Below are positions 25,901 through 41,349 of a DNA stretch of 64,000 nt, in pieces. The stretch covers positions 68,659,296-68,723,295 of the forward strand of contig CM053142.1 of the NCBI GenBank assembly GCA_028571685.1. The letters run 5' to 3'. Source of the stretch: Heterohyrax brucei (Eukaryota; Chordata; Mammalia; Hyracoidea; Procaviidae). Within the stretch, counting starts at the first letter, position 1; each line of letters starts with the position of its first letter. Below the pieces are notes generated by a model. That model did not search any database, was not told the DNA's origin, and was given only the letters and a program-made list of their open reading frames with translations. The position numbers and the translations under genes were made by a program.

Positions 25901-28900
25901 AAAGTCACAGGAAGATATAGGCCAGCATCTTAGCCAGATTGCAGGTCCCAAGGGCTAAATAACTTGCCAAGGGCCACACAGTGTCAGAGAACAGAATCTT
26001 CCTTGTAGAAGCCAGGCCTGGTTTCCCCACCTGGCCAGGTTTCATCCTCCTGTCTCCTCCCTGGCTTCTTCCCCTGCAGGAGTCTGATGGCGGCCTCTAC
26101 ATTTGCATGAACACATTCCTGGGCTTCGGGAAACAGTATGTGGAGAGGCACTACAACAGGACGGGCCAGCGCGTCTACCTGCACCTCCGGCGGACCCGGC
26201 GCCTGGTAGGGACAGTGGCAAGGGCTAGGGCTGGAGCAGACACACTTCACAGGGCACCCATGTTAGTCTCTGTTCCATTCTGCCCCGTTAGCGTCAATTT
26301 CTTCGTTTTACCTACTCTTTGTGTAATTAAAACTAAGTTCAGGGTACCATTCTCAAAACCAACTCTTCAGACAAAAACTGAACAGAACTATAAGACATAA
26401 AGTAACACTGATGAAGACTGTGCTTCTTGGCTTCAGTAGATGCATGAGGTTAACTGAGCAGCTCTTGTCCAGAAGCAAGATAAGAGAGCAGAGGGCGATA
26501 GGAACTTGTTGTATGGACACAGGAGATACAGGGTGGACAGAAGGAATATGCTACCACAGGGTGGAGGGAGCAGTGTGTGTGTAATTTTTCGTGTGACAGA
26601 TTGGATTGTAATCTTTCACTTAAAGCAACAATAAAATATTGGAGAAAAATAAAACTCAGTTCAGATGGACACTCTTTGGAATGAATGACCATGATGGTAT
26701 AGTGGTTAAGTGGTATGGCTACTAAACAAAAGGTCAGCAGTTTGAATCCACCAGGTGCTCCTTGGAAACTATATGGGGCAGTTCTGTTCCATCTTATAGG
26801 GTCATTATGAGTCAGAATTAACTCAATGGTAGTGGGTGTGGTTTTGGTAAGAGCTTGACTACTAACCAAAACGTTGGCATTTCACATCTCCAGCTGCAAC
26901 TTGAAAATGCTATGGGGCAATTCTGCTCTGTCTTATAGGGTCACTATGAGTTGGAATTGGCTCAGTGGCAACAGGTATGGGTAAGGATATTTGAAGAACA
27001 TGTCACTGAACTGTACATACGAAGATTATTGAAATGACAGATGTTTAGCTACATGTATGTTTACCACATTAACACACACAAAAACTCAGCTAAGATACTT
27101 ATTTAGCAGCATCCTTCTCACAGATTAATCCACCTCATCTTTCCTCCCAATTTTTCCTTTGCCTGGCTGGTATCTGGTGCCCATTGCTGATCCTGCTGTC
27201 TTGCCTCATTGCAGAAAGAGGAGGACACTACCACAGGCACTGGAGACCCCCCACGTAAGAAGCCCACCCGGCTGGCTATTGGTCAGTACCACTGCAGTTT
27301 TATTCTTCTCCCTGAGCTGGTCTTTCCTACTCTCTGAGGCACTGGGAAACCCCTTCCCCTAAATCAGCCTGATCTCTAGTCCTAGAGATCTGGAGGGGAC
27401 AAAAGAAGGTACTGTTTCGGAGAATGGACATTTACCGGTGGTAAGTGCCCTACTGTTCCTCTTCCTCCCTACCCCACCAGGTGTGGAAGGCGGTTTTGAC
27501 CTCACCGAGGAGAAATTTGAGTACGATGAGGATGTGAAGATTATCATTTTGCCAGATTACCTGGAGATTGCCAGGGATGGGTTGGGAGGACTGCCTGACA
27601 TTGTCAGAGATCGGGTAGGAATACTGTCACACTCTACCAGGGATTTTAGGGCAGGTAGGGCTGGAACAGTGATGTATGGGGCAAACACTGACAGAGCTGA
27701 AGAGCAGGGGGGCAGCTATATGGGCTTGGGTCCCGTCTCTGACCTTTTGCTTCTCCCAGGTGACCAGTGCGGTGGAGGCCTTGCTGTCCGCTGACTCTGC
27801 CTCCCGCAAGCAGGAGGTACAGGCCTGGGATGGGGAAGTGCGGCAGGTCTCTAAGCACGCCTTCAACCTCAAGCAGTTGGACAACCCTGCTCGAATCCCT
27901 CCGTGGTGAGACCTGGCCCTTCTGTGTTAGGGCACAACTCTAGGACAGGGGCAAAGAGGCTACCCTCCTGGGGATCTGATGGGCAGGGGCAAAGAGGCTA
28001 CCCTCCTGGGGGTCTAATGGGAGAGAGGGCAGAGAGCAGGACAGGGAGGGAGATGTGCGGGGGAAGAAAAGAGCAGGTGCACATTCAAAGAGGAGATAGG
28101 AGGGATCTTGGGACTGGTCAGGGGCCTGCAGAGCTCCCTTTCGTACTACCCCCATATACCCCCAACCTGCATTTCAGCTAACTGTCTTCTCCCTGGGTCA
28201 GTGGCTGGAAGTGCTCCAAGTGTGACATGAGAGAGAACCTGTGGCTCAACCTGACAGATGGCTCCATCCTCTGTGGCCGACGCTACTTTGATGGCAGCGG
28301 TGGCAACAACCACGCCGTAGAACACTATAGGGAGACAGGCTACCCACTGGCTGTCAAGTTGGGTACCATCACACCTGATGGAGCTGGTATGGTCTTCTCT
28401 TCCTTCCCCGACCATCCTCACACTGAAATATATTTTCATTTTTATGTGACATGATTAATACATGAACACAGTCTCTTGATAAAAAATTAGAATATTGCAG
28501 ATAAGACTAAATTGTCAATTAACCCCCTAAATCCTAGCCCTCTTCCTAGAAGTAACTAGCATTATCTAAACCCATCTTTAGCCCATACTCTGAATTAATC
28601 ACAGTGGGTTCAACTGTCACTATTTTACCTCGTCTTCCCTGCTAACCAACCCTAGAAGGGCTTATGGCCTCACTGATACTCAGGAGTGTTACTCTTACAA
28701 GCTAGCCCTTCAGTCTCACCGAGGCCCCTGCAGGGAGTTGGATTGGTGACAGGGACAGTCCTGAGCTACCACCTCTGACATTTCCTGCCTCTGTCCTAGA
28801 TGTCTATTCGTATGATGAGGATGACATGGTCCTGGACCCCAACCTGGCTGAGCACCTCTCCCACTTTGGCATCGACATGCTGCAGATGCAGAAGGTGAGG

Positions 28901-31900
28901 GCCCTGCAGCTCCAAACTCTAATCTCTGCCCCTTTGAAGCTCTGTTTCCGTGCCTAAGGCAGAGGGCAGGGTTTTGCAGAGAGCTACCACAATTAACCTA
29001 GGTACCAAGGTCCATGGATTTCCTTTGAAAAATTTTCTAGAATCATTCATCTGTTCAATGAGTGCTTACTAAGTAGCTACTGTGTGCCAATCACTGGATG
29101 AATAAGACAGGTGCTTTCATAGACTTATATTCTGGAGGGAAAGAGACATTATTAACGTACATAAACAAGTGAATAATCTCAAACTGATAGGTGCTATCAA
29201 AAAGAGAGATAGAAGGTGCTATAGTAGTTGACTGCTGGAGGCCCTGGCCTAGTCTAGGGAATCAGTCATCCGTTGAGAAGGTGATGTTTGAGTGGAGATC
29301 TGAAGGCCCAGCAGGAGTAATTTCAGGATGGAAAGAACATTTCAAGTAGGGAAGATGGAGCCCATTTCACTCGTTTAATTCCCTCATTCAAGCAGACGCT
29401 AACTGATGTGATGGCTAACAGGTCTCTGAGAGGACTGCCTGTGGCCTCAGCTGGGTGATGCCTAAAGTGCATCCCATGTTTGAGTCCATAATTCAACAAA
29501 TCTAGGCTCCAGCTGGGTGTCATACTAGACCCTGTGAGAGGTCAGTATGAAAAATGCAGAGTTAACACTCTGGTGAGTGGTATCTGGATCTTAAAAGCTA
29601 GCAAGCAGCCACCTAAGATACAGCTATTGGTCCTAAGCCACCTGGAACAAAGGAAGATAAAGAACAATGAACACATAAGGCCAATTGGAGCCCATGAAAC
29701 AGAAGGGGCTACATACCCAGAGACTCTGTCGGCCTGAGACCAGGAGAACTAGATGGTGCCCAGCTGCCACCAGTGACTGTGCTGACAGAACACAACGAAA
29801 GTCCCTCCTGGTGTGGGAGAAAAGTGGTGTGCAGAGCTCCAATTCTAGTGAATAGACCAGACCTGAAGGTCTCAGAGACTGGCAGGACCCTAGAAGACAT
29901 AGCCCCCAGATGGTTAGCCCAGACTAAAACCATTCCTGAAGCCAGCTCTTCAGACAAAGATTAGACTGGACTATAAGACATAAAGTGATAGTGGTGAAGA
30001 GTGTGCATTGTGACTTAAGTAGATAACGTGAGACTCAATGAGCAGCTTCTGTCTGAAGGTGAGAGGAGAAAGCAGAAGGGAGTAGGAGCTAGTTGAACAC
30101 AGCTAGACACAGTTGGACACAGCTATAGGGTGGGCAGTCACATTGTAGGGGGAGCAACTATTGCCAGATAACAATGTGTGTGTAAGTTTTTGTATCAGAA
30201 ACTGACTTGAATTGTAAACTTTCACTGAAAGCACAATTTAAAAAAAAAAAAAGCAGGATTGAGTATCTTGCCCAGTCTAAAGCGCTCCTCCCTGTGCAGA
30301 CAGACAAGACGATGACTGAGTTGGAGATAGATATGAATCAGCGGATTGGCGAATGGGAGCTGATCCAGGAGTCAGGTGTGCCACTTAAACCCCTGTTTGG
30401 GCCTGGCTACACAGGCATCCGGAACCTGGGGAACAGCTGCTACCTCAACTCCGTGGTCCAGGTGCTCTTCAGCATCCCTGACTTCCAGAGGAAGTGAGTG
30501 GTACCCTGTCCCGACCCTGGCTCCTTAGCTCTGCATCCCTAACCCCTTCAGCTTTCCTCCTGGTTGCGCATCTCTGGGCACACTCCTCTTTAAGCCACCC
30601 TTGATACCTTTGCATTTTATCCCAGTCTCAGAATAGCTTCTGTTACACTATGGGTGGCATGCTATCCGGGGGGCATCTATCATTACCACCCAGATACCCA
30701 CAGATCCCACTGGTAGAACAGAATGCCCGATTCCCATTGCTCTCCGTGCCTCCTGTGTGACTGTGGGGTTAGCAAGTGGTCTTTATTTTAGGCCAGTGAC
30801 ATCAGATGCACACCTAAGATGGACATGGATCATTTGAGGAAAGGGAGGGCTTGGGACACTAAGATAGAAGAAAGGCAAATTCTTAGCATAAATGAGTAAA
30901 CTCACTGGGAGGGAATCCGATGTATGTGAAAACTTAGAATGCATCAATAAGTTCCTGTTCAGTAGAATAGGAACTGGATTCATCTTAATCCGAGGCTGCC
31001 TTCTCCCTTTCCCTGGCTCTGTTTTGGGAGCAGGCAGGAGAAGAGGGCCTCAGAATAGACTGTACACTGGCATAGTTGAGAAAGGGAAACAGTGGGTTGC
31101 CGGAGAGATGTGGGCTCCCGGGTTCAACAATCAGTAACTCACTGCGTTGGGGAAAGTCTGTTGTTTGAGTTAGTAAATGATTGCTCCCTTCTTTTTTCCT
31201 CTGAGGCCAGGCCAAAGTCACTCCAGTTATCTTTACTTGCTTCTCAGGTATGTCGATAAGCTGGAGAGGATCTTCCAGAATGCCCCGACAGACCCTACAC
31301 AGGACTTCAGCACCCAGGTGTAGGTAGCCAGGCCTCTGGGTGAAGGCTGCGGGGAGCCTCACTCACAGCTAGCATGTGTTCTCCCTCCATGTCCAGCTAG
31401 GGGTGGGCAGCAGCTTGGCCCTTGGCCATTTATAAGCTTTTAGATAGCTACCTTCTTAGCATGTCATCTGCCTTTAGCTGGGTTCCTGTGGAGTGAAAGG
31501 TTTATCCACTTGGAGAGTTGACTAAGGTGGGCTGTGAGCAGGGGTGGAAGAGTAGTAGGTGCAGAGGAGATCCAGATGGGTGTCAGAGGGTCGTTAGTTA
31601 GCTGGAGGTAAACTGTTCTATGTGTTACTGTAGGGCCAAGCTGGGCCATGGCCTTCTCTCTGGAGAGTATTCCAAGCCAGCGCTGGAGTCAGGCGATGGG
31701 GAGCAAGTGTCAGAACAGAAAGTGAGTTGGAGTCTGTATTCCCTTTGGGCTTGGGAGTTATGGGGGGACTGAGGTCTAGGAGGAAGCCCTGGTGGCATAG
31801 TGGGTTAAGTACTATGTCTGCTAACCAAAAGGTTGCCAGTTCAAATCTGCCAGGCACTCGGGAAGCTCTATGGATCAATTCTCTGACCTCTAGGGTTGCT

Positions 31901-34900
31901 GTGAGTTGGACCCAACTTGATGGCAGTGGGTTTGGTTTTGGTTTTTGGAGGTCTAGGAGGGTAAAAAATCCAGGGTTGTCTAAGGAAGAACTCAGAGGGC
32001 CTCTGAGCTCAGCTGGGTCCCTGCCCTGGTTCTGCCTAGGAAGTTCAGGATGGCATTGCCCCTCGGATGTTCAAAGCTCTCATTGGCAAGGGCCACCCTG
32101 AGTTCTCCACCAACCGGCAGCAGGATGCCCAGGAGTTCTTCCTGCACCTTATCAACATGGTGGAGGTGAGGGCCCCAGCCACCTTCACTTGGCTCCCTTT
32201 TCCCTCTTGCCCATTCTTTGCTGTCAGCTCCAGCTGAGTCCCACGCTTGTCCCCAAATCATCTGCATGCACTGAGACTGCCCTGTGAGTAGCACGTGCAC
32301 CTGAGGAGAACAGTAACGGCAGGCGGTAACACTCGCAGTTTATGAGCTCATAGCCTAATTAAGAGAAACCAAAGGAAATACTGTGAGAATGGTTACTGCT
32401 TATAAAGAAAAATTATGAGCACATTTCAACACAGTCACACAGTGCTCTTATGGGTCCAGAATTGGGGAGGGAGTGGCTAATTGGAGTAATTAATTGACGT
32501 AATTGTACCCTACTCTTGCATAGTGGCCATCACCATTTCATTCCTCTCCCTGGCCCCCAGTGTACCATCTAGTCCCCTTATTCTGTACCTTACTGTCCAG
32601 ACTTCCCCACCCTACCTCTTTCCTGTAGAGGAATTGCCGGAGCTCTGAAAATCCTAATGAAGTGTTTCGCTTCTTGGTGGAAGAAAAGATCAAGTGCTTG
32701 GCCACAGAGAAGGTTAAGTACACCCAGCGAGTTGACTACATCATGCAGCTGCCTGTGCCCATGGATGCAGCCCTGAACAAAGGTAGGCTGCTCACTTGTG
32801 AGACTTACGCCAGCTGAAGGCATGGTGTGTGAGAAGTGCTGGTGCACGTTACAGGAACACAGCCTAGCTTCGCGGACCACCCTGTGGTATGCCATGTTCC
32901 CTGGGCCATTAGGGGTGGGCAGGATTCACCTTGCCCTCATCTTGTTAGCTGAGCTGTGTTGAGAAAGAGGCAAGATCATAAATGGATGCGTACCTAGTGG
33001 GCTGAGGGAGTGTACAGGAGCTGAAATACTCATGGACACAAGAGCCAGCAGGCGAGGTTAAGGAAGGAAGGATGTAGCTGCGTCTGAAGGATCCACCTGT
33101 CTATCACCAGAGGAACTTCAGGAGTACGAGGAGAAGAAGCGGCAGGCTGAGGAGGAGAAGCTGCCACTGCCTGAACTGGTCCGGGCCCAGGTGCCCTTCA
33201 GCTCCTGCCTAGAGGCCTATGGAGTGCCTGAGCAGGTGGATGACTTTTGGAGCACAGCCCTGCAGGCCAAATCAGTAGCTGTCAAGTAAGTCCCATTAGT
33301 TTGGGCCTAAGGTTTTGGTCATACAGCAAGGTAATCCCAAGACACTATGTGACTCTCCCATTCTTGCAGTCCTGTGTGGTTAGAATCTCAGAGGTGAATC
33401 ATTTGGGGCTGGTAATCTGGCCCTGAGGGAAGCAGGAGGCTCTTGCAGGAGTAGACATGAGTGACTGCTCTATCTGTTACCTTGTCCAGTTCCTACACTC
33501 CCTCTTATGTGGTGCAGTCTGCTTTTTAATGCAGCCTTTACTCACTCTCTCTGTTATGGCAGAGCACAGACATTTAGTATAGACAGAATTTAGATTTCTA
33601 GTCAGTTGGCCTTACTTGTGGCCTAGTCTTGTCATTGGCACAGGCTTGAGGTGCAGGAATGTTTGGATGTGAAGGGAATCCCGCCATCCACCCCTTTACC
33701 ACTCCTGCCAACAAGACAGCCATCCTTTGGGCTTTTGCTGCTCCTGTCTGCAGAAGCACTGAGGCCTGTCCAGAGGAAGAATGTGAAGTATCTTCTGGTT
33801 CTTAGGTCTTCTACCAGTGAGAGGCTAAGCCCCGGGGTAGGGGTGTCAGGAGAGGAAAACCCTGGAATTCTCTGGGTACCAGGACATTCTCTCTTCCCTA
33901 GGACCACTCGATTTGCCTCATTCCCTGACTACCTGGTCATCCAGATCAAGAAGTTCACCTTCGGCTTAGACTGGGTGCCCAAGAAACTGGGTATGATGGC
34001 TGGGACAAGGGAGGTTATGCAGATAGTGCCAGAATGAGAAGGGGCCTTACCACATGCAAAGCAGCGTTTCTCAGACTTTCTCTGAAAGTGGAAAGAATTA
34101 TCTTAGATGTTTCCAAAAACATTGGAAACTATTTTTACAGTTAAGATTTACAACCAAAGTGATTTCCATAATTTTATTGGTATAATGGTAAAATGTTTTC
34201 ATTTTGAAAATCTTAAACAATTAACTCTCATTGCTCTTACAGATCTCTGATGATTGTGAGCACTGTTGGTTTTAACTTCATTTTCTAGATAAGGAAGTTG
34301 AGATCCACAGAATTATAAAATCATTCCCTCACACAAGTTGGAGGCCCCCTTTCTTGTCCATAGCTCAATGTTGTCAATCTAGGACAGAATCCAGGTCTTT
34401 TAACTGCCAGGGTCACAATTATTTTTATTACGTGGAGACTACTGTAAGATTGGTCTTGTTCTTAGTAGCTTCTTGTCATAGAGCCATTTCAAGATAAGGG
34501 TTAGAGACTTGAGATTCCCTAGAGTAGTTTTGCAGAGGTCGCAGGCAACTGCTGAGTTGACCCTGTTCCTGCTTGTCCCATTGCAGATGTGTCTATTGAG
34601 ATGCCTGAGGAGCTAGACATCTCCCAGTTGAGGGGTACCGGGCTGCAGCCTGGAGAGGAGGAGCTGCCTGACATTGCCCCACCCCTGGTCACTCCGGATG
34701 AGCCCAAAGGTAGCCTTGGTTTCTATGGCAACGAAGACGAAGACTCCTTCTGCTCCCCTCACTTCTCCTCTCCAACATGTTAGTGACTCTTCCTGCCTGC
34801 CTTTCTCCATGCTGGTGGGGGCCTTCTCTGCCTTGCCTCCCCTTGGCCCTGTCCTTTGTGTTTCTCCTGTCTTCCCATCAAATTTCCTTTGCCCTCTTTT

Positions 34901-37078
34901 GATGGACCTAGAGACCAATTAGAGCACTCTCAGCCACATTTCCCCATATGGATGGCAGTAGCACTGGCTAATTGCCTCAATCCTGTTACCTCCTTGGTTG
35001 GGAGGGTGGCGGTGAGGAATATTGTGTTCCAGAAATGGGGCCATTCCATGAGAAGGGACAGGGAAGGAGATACATGGGTGCTCTAGTCTCAGTTCTGTGT
35101 ATTTAATATACCAGACCTACATTATGTTGTCTGGTCACTTTATTTCTGGGATAACATTGAGGAAAATGGTATGGAAAATGTGCTGTTGGGGGCGGGGGCG
35201 AGGCAGGTGGTGTTCCAAGGAGCTGGGTCACTGTTGCCATAATAATTGTCACCCTCCCTCCCCACAGCACCCATGTTGGATGAATCAGTCATCATCCAGC
35301 TAGTGGAGATGGGCTTCCCTATGGATGCCTGCCGCAAAGCTGTCTACTACACGGGCAACAGTGGGGCCGAGGCTGCCATGAACTGGGTCATGTCACACAT
35401 GGATGATCCAGGTAGGCAAGGCAGGGCAGCAGGGCAAGGCATAGCCACCATCCTGCCCCAAACACACTTCAACCCTTCACGTCCTGACAGATTTTGCAAA
35501 CCCCCTCATCCTGCCTGGCTCCAGTGGGCCTGGCTCCACAAGTGCGGCAGCTGACCCCCCACCAGATGACTGTGTGACCACCATTGTCTCCATGGGCTTC
35601 TCCCAGGACCAGGCCCTGAAAGCTCTGCGGGCCACGGTATGGGCGGTCCCCACTGAGGACTTGGGGCCTATAGGGGAGGAAAGGGGTCAGAATGAAATTG
35701 TATCCTTTGCAATGGAGACCAGGCAAAGACAGTGGGAATGGGAATGGCCAGGGCTGGGGCTTTGTGTGTCTGGGGTTATTGTGGCTGTGATGAAGGAGCA
35801 AAGCTTTCCCTCGTGGCTTTCTGGCCCTAGAACTTGTTAAGAAAAGTAACAGTTCCTTCCTCTCTAAGAACAACAGTTTAGAACGGGCTGTGGACTGGAT
35901 CTTCAGTCACATTGATGACCTGGATGCCGAAGCTGCCATGGACATCTCAGAGGGCCGCTCAGCTGCTGACTCCATATCTGAGTCTGTGCCAGTGGGACCC
36001 AAAGTCCGGGATGGTCCTGGAAGTGAGTGTCCCTGGGAAACAGAACAGAACTGGGAGAATCTAGCCAGTCTGCTACTCCCTGTCTCTCTTTGGAAGGCAG
36101 CTCTGCTTTCCTCAAAGGTCACAGGAGTCAGAAGCTACCTTCCACCAAGGTGACTTTCCGAGGGTGGGATTGTAGGCGGCTGAGAGAGCCTTTTGGCTTG
36201 GTACATGCTCCACTTCCCTTGAAACTCGTGTCCTTGCTTTGAGCTGCTAGATCAGTCTTTGAACTGGCATTCAGGATTCCGTGCCCATTTTCTTCTCTGC
36301 CCTCTCATCTCTCCTTTTCCCTAGAGTATCAGCTCTTTGCCTTCATTAGTCATATGGGCACCTCTACCATGTGTGGTCACTACGTCTGCCACATCAAGAA
36401 GGAGGGCAGGTGAGGGGCTAGTAGTGTGCATTTTCAATGGGAAGATGGAGGTGGGAATGAGTAGGGGTAGTCTGGAAGAAGTCCTTAGAATATTTGTGAT
36501 GGGACACAAATATACCAGAGATTGGAAGAGCGCCTTACAGCAGGGAACAGCAAACTCTCGGGCCCAAGGGCTGAATCAAGCCACTGTCTTTTGTAATATG
36601 GCCACACTTGTCATTATGTATCATCAATGGCTGTTTTGTGCTGCTGCAGGAAAGTTGAGTTTCTGTGTCACACCAAATGATCTGCAAAACCTAAAGTATT
36701 TACCATCTAGCCTTTACAAAAAACCAGTTTGCCAACCTCTTTCATAAAGGAATGGGTGAAGGGTGGTTGTGAAGATACTGGAGGATTTCAAGACACAGAG
36801 TAGGGGAAATGACCTTGTGGGATTGGGAAGCTACCTTGAAAGGTAGCAAGTGATCTGTAGGTTGGGGGGACCCAGGCAGACAGTGTTGGGAGCCTTTGCC
36901 CCAGCATCACAGCTTTAGGGGTTGTGTCTTAGAGACTGAGTTGATGCAATTTGGAATGTTTACCCTTTTCTGCCCCTCCCCCAGATGGGTGATCTACAAT
37001 GACCAGAAAGTGTGTGCCTCTGAGAAGCCACCCAAGGACCTAGGCTACATCTACTTCTACCAGAGAGTGGCCAGCTAA
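22974..37078 (+). CDS. USP5: Ubiquitin carboxyl-terminal hydrolase 5 / isopeptidase T (858 aa)
   Basis: Cysteine deubiquitinase that disassembles unanchored polyubiquitin from the free C-terminus, refilling the ubiquitin pool. Twenty exons: 22974-23084, 26080-26205, 27215-27281, 27481-27614, 27760-27905, 28202-28386, 28800-28894, 30300-30493, 31248-31319, 31634-31721, 32040-32165, 32629-32782, 33111-33285, 33902-33990, 34587-34778, 35268-35411, 35491-35636, 35869-36022, 36325-36409, 36985-37078. They total 2577 nt, exactly the human length. The zinc-finger UBP is encoded around [15 protein letters not shown] and the free-diglycine pocket region [10 protein letters not shown]. Catalytic Cys335 is in GNSCYLN (30438-30440) and His818 in [10 protein letters not shown] (36378-36380). 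Two UBA domains ([34 protein letters not shown]) lie between the catalytic halves. A second in-frame donor at 34710 gives an isoform 23 aa shorter. Confidence 0.97.
23191..23457. promoter_or_regulatory. USP5: ACTACAA (ZNF143/THAP11-type) motif array
   Basis: Four copies of ACTACAAnnCCC occur just downstream of USP5 exon 1: reverse at 23191-23202, reverse at 23315-23326, forward at 23379-23390 and reverse at 23446-23457. The motif is the core of the known ZNF143/THAP11 promoter element. Confidence 0.6.
23460..25650. other. USP5 intron 1, unique-looking
   Basis: About 2.2 kb between the CpG-rich start and the first SINE. It contains short C-runs (23480, 24010) and a T-run near 24542. I see no exon or named repeat. 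Confidence 0.45.
25651..25810 (+). repeat. AfroSINE
   Basis: Forward copy in USP5 intron 1, ACCCTGGGGGTATGGTAGG to CTTGATGGCAGTGGGTTTGG, about 270 bases before exon 2. A MIR-like piece follows at about 25905-25990. Confidence 0.8.
26345..26660 (+). mobile_element. L1 3' end fragment
   Basis: ACCAACTCTTCAGACAAAAAC through AATCTTTCACTTAAAGC to AATAAAATATT parallels the 3' UTR of the longer L1 at 60869-63925. It is 5' truncated and lies in USP5 intron 2. Confidence 0.7.
26688..26980 (+). repeat. Two AfroSINEs in tandem
   Basis: A first copy at 26688-26848 ends ATGGTAGTGGGTGTGGTTTTGG, and a second (26849-26980) follows that lacks its 5' tRNA-like head. Both lie in USP5 intron 2. Confidence 0.8.
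27946..28021. repeat. 38-bp tandem duplication
   Basis: Two adjacent copies starting CAGGGGCAAAGAGGCTACCC (27946 and 27984) differ at only a few positions. They lie in USP5 intron 5, 40 bases after exon 5. Confidence 0.85.
29535..30252 (+). mobile_element. L1 3' UTR insertion next to USP5 exon 8
   Basis: The blocks GGATCTTAAAAGCTAGCAAG, GAGACCAGGAGAACTAGATGG, and AACTTTCACTGAAAGCACAA parallel the L1 3' UTRs at 48275-49530 and 60869-63925. A 13-base A tail ends at 30252. Only 47 bases separate the tail from the acceptor of the exon with catalytic Cys335. Confidence 0.75.
31784..31947 (+). repeat. AfroSINE with perfect target duplication
   Basis: Near-consensus copy (AAGCCCTGGTGGCATAGTGG ... 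GATGGCAGTGGGTTTGG) in USP5 intron 10. It is bracketed by identical GAGGTCTAGGAGG at 31771-31783 and 31948-31960, so it is comparatively young. Confidence 0.9.
34710..34778 (+). other. USP5: USP5 alternative exon segment (23 aa)
   Basis: Donor AAAG/GTAGCC at 34709-34710 and donor ACAT/GTTAGT at 34778-34779 are both usable and both in frame. The segment encodes [14 protein letters not shown] and the serine-rich tail that separates the two known human isoforms; it lies just before the first UBA. Confidence 0.8.
36540..36748. repeat. Old hAT-like DNA repeat fragment
   Basis: GGGAACAGCAAACTCTCGGG, TGGCTGTTTTGTGCTGCTGC and CCAGTTTGCCAACCTCTTTC follow a common mammal-wide repeat order ('gcaaactatggcccgcgggcc' type). 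The exact name is not certain. It lies in the last USP5 intron. Confidence 0.5.
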
Positions 37079-37591
37079 GAGCCCCTCCTCATCCCTTACC
37101 ACTGGGGCAGGGGACAGACCACCTGGCATGAGGGATGGGTGCTGAGGGATGGGCCTCAGAGCCCCTGCTCTAGACCCTTATTCTTTTTGTCCCCAGCAGC
37201 AGGGGAGAAGCTGGAGGCCATAAGAGAGTGGCCATACAAAGGGAAGGGGCACTTTATAGACTTTGGGGATAGAAGGGGAAGGGGAAGGGAGGGGTCAGCT
37301 GCCTGTCTGTAAGAGACTTTGTTGCTTCCCCTACCCCTTGAATCCACAGTGCTCTGCTTCTCTGTGTAATCTCACCCAGCCCCCTGGTGTGTGTGGGCGT
37401 GTGGGTGTGCGGGTATGGGTGTAGCTTTGTTCATCCTCCTCCTGGGGAGGAAGCATCTGCATATCCGCTCCCCTTTTGTGTTTGCTCTATGTGTGGTTGA
37501 GCAAGGAGGGGTATGAGGGAAATGGGACCCCCCCACCCTCCTGCCTCAGTCTTTTCCTCGTCCTTTCTGAAAATGCCAAAATACAGATGTG

Positions 37592-37597
37592 AATAAA
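37592..37597 (+). terminator. USP5: USP5 polyadenylation signal
   Basis: AATAAA in GTGAATAAAAGTTCAGTGG, about 510 bases after the stop. The interval 37079-37591 is the 3' UTR, with purine-rich and GT-rich stretches. Confidence 0.85.
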
Positions 37598-38257
37598 AGT
37601 TCAGTGGCTAACTTGTGTCCTGTTTCATACCTTGGGAGGGACTTCTTTTCTCCAGAGCTAGTGGGAGGGCTGGTTTTAGAAAGCTCCCAGCACCTGTTCC
37701 TTTCCCTGTTTTCAGTAGCCCTAGAGCTCTTGGAAAATTGGGTGTGTGAAGGGGCCAGATCAGAGGTGGTCCCTGGAGCAGCAGCAGAAAGGAACAGACT
37801 GTTAGTTTAGGCTGTCAGATCAAGGAAGTGGAGCGACCTAAATAGGAAGCACAGATCAAGGAAAAGTGGGGTAAAGAGCTCTGTCTTCCTCCCAGCAATC
37901 CCAGGAGGGGTCAAATGAACATTTCCCAAATGTTCCTACTGTGTAGGGGGCCCTTAGCCCTGCAGTGTTATGAGGGCATTGACCAGCTGGAGTAAAAGTT
38001 AAGATATCCCAGCAGGGACCTGTAGGCTAGTGATCTGCCTCTCCGGGTTGAACCTTGTTATTCACCAAGCCATTTCGCTGGATAGGTCAAGGGTGGCTAC
38101 TCTTCAATTAGGAATGTATGGAAAGGGACTCTCTTTCCCTGAGTTGGAGCCTGGCCCCTCATCTCCTCAGCCGTAGTCACCAGTTGGGTCTAAGGCCAAG
38201 CAGTAGGCAAGTCTGGTCTGCCAGCCAGCTCCACTTAGAGCCACCTGTGGTCCCGCT

Positions 38258-38269
38258 GGGAGCTGTAGT
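38258..38269 (-). promoter_or_regulatory. TPI1: ZNF143-type site upstream of TPI1
   Basis: On the minus strand ACTACAGCTCCCAGC closely matches the ZNF143 SBS2 motif. It is about 320 bases before the main TPI1 start codon. Confidence 0.55.
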
Positions 38270-38362
38270 CAGGACTTTGGGGGACCCTGAGCGCAGGTTC
38301 TCGCAATTCTTGTCTTCCCTTTGTAGCCAGGCAATTGAGGATACAGTGACAAAAGTCCCTAG

Positions 38363-41349
<2,987 letters not shown>

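Noticed and set aside
31320..31325. USP5 exon 9 ending at 31317 with donor GTGTAG
   Set aside because: That site shifts the frame at the next exon; ending at 31319 with donor GTAGGT restores the conserved VAKLGHG and phase.
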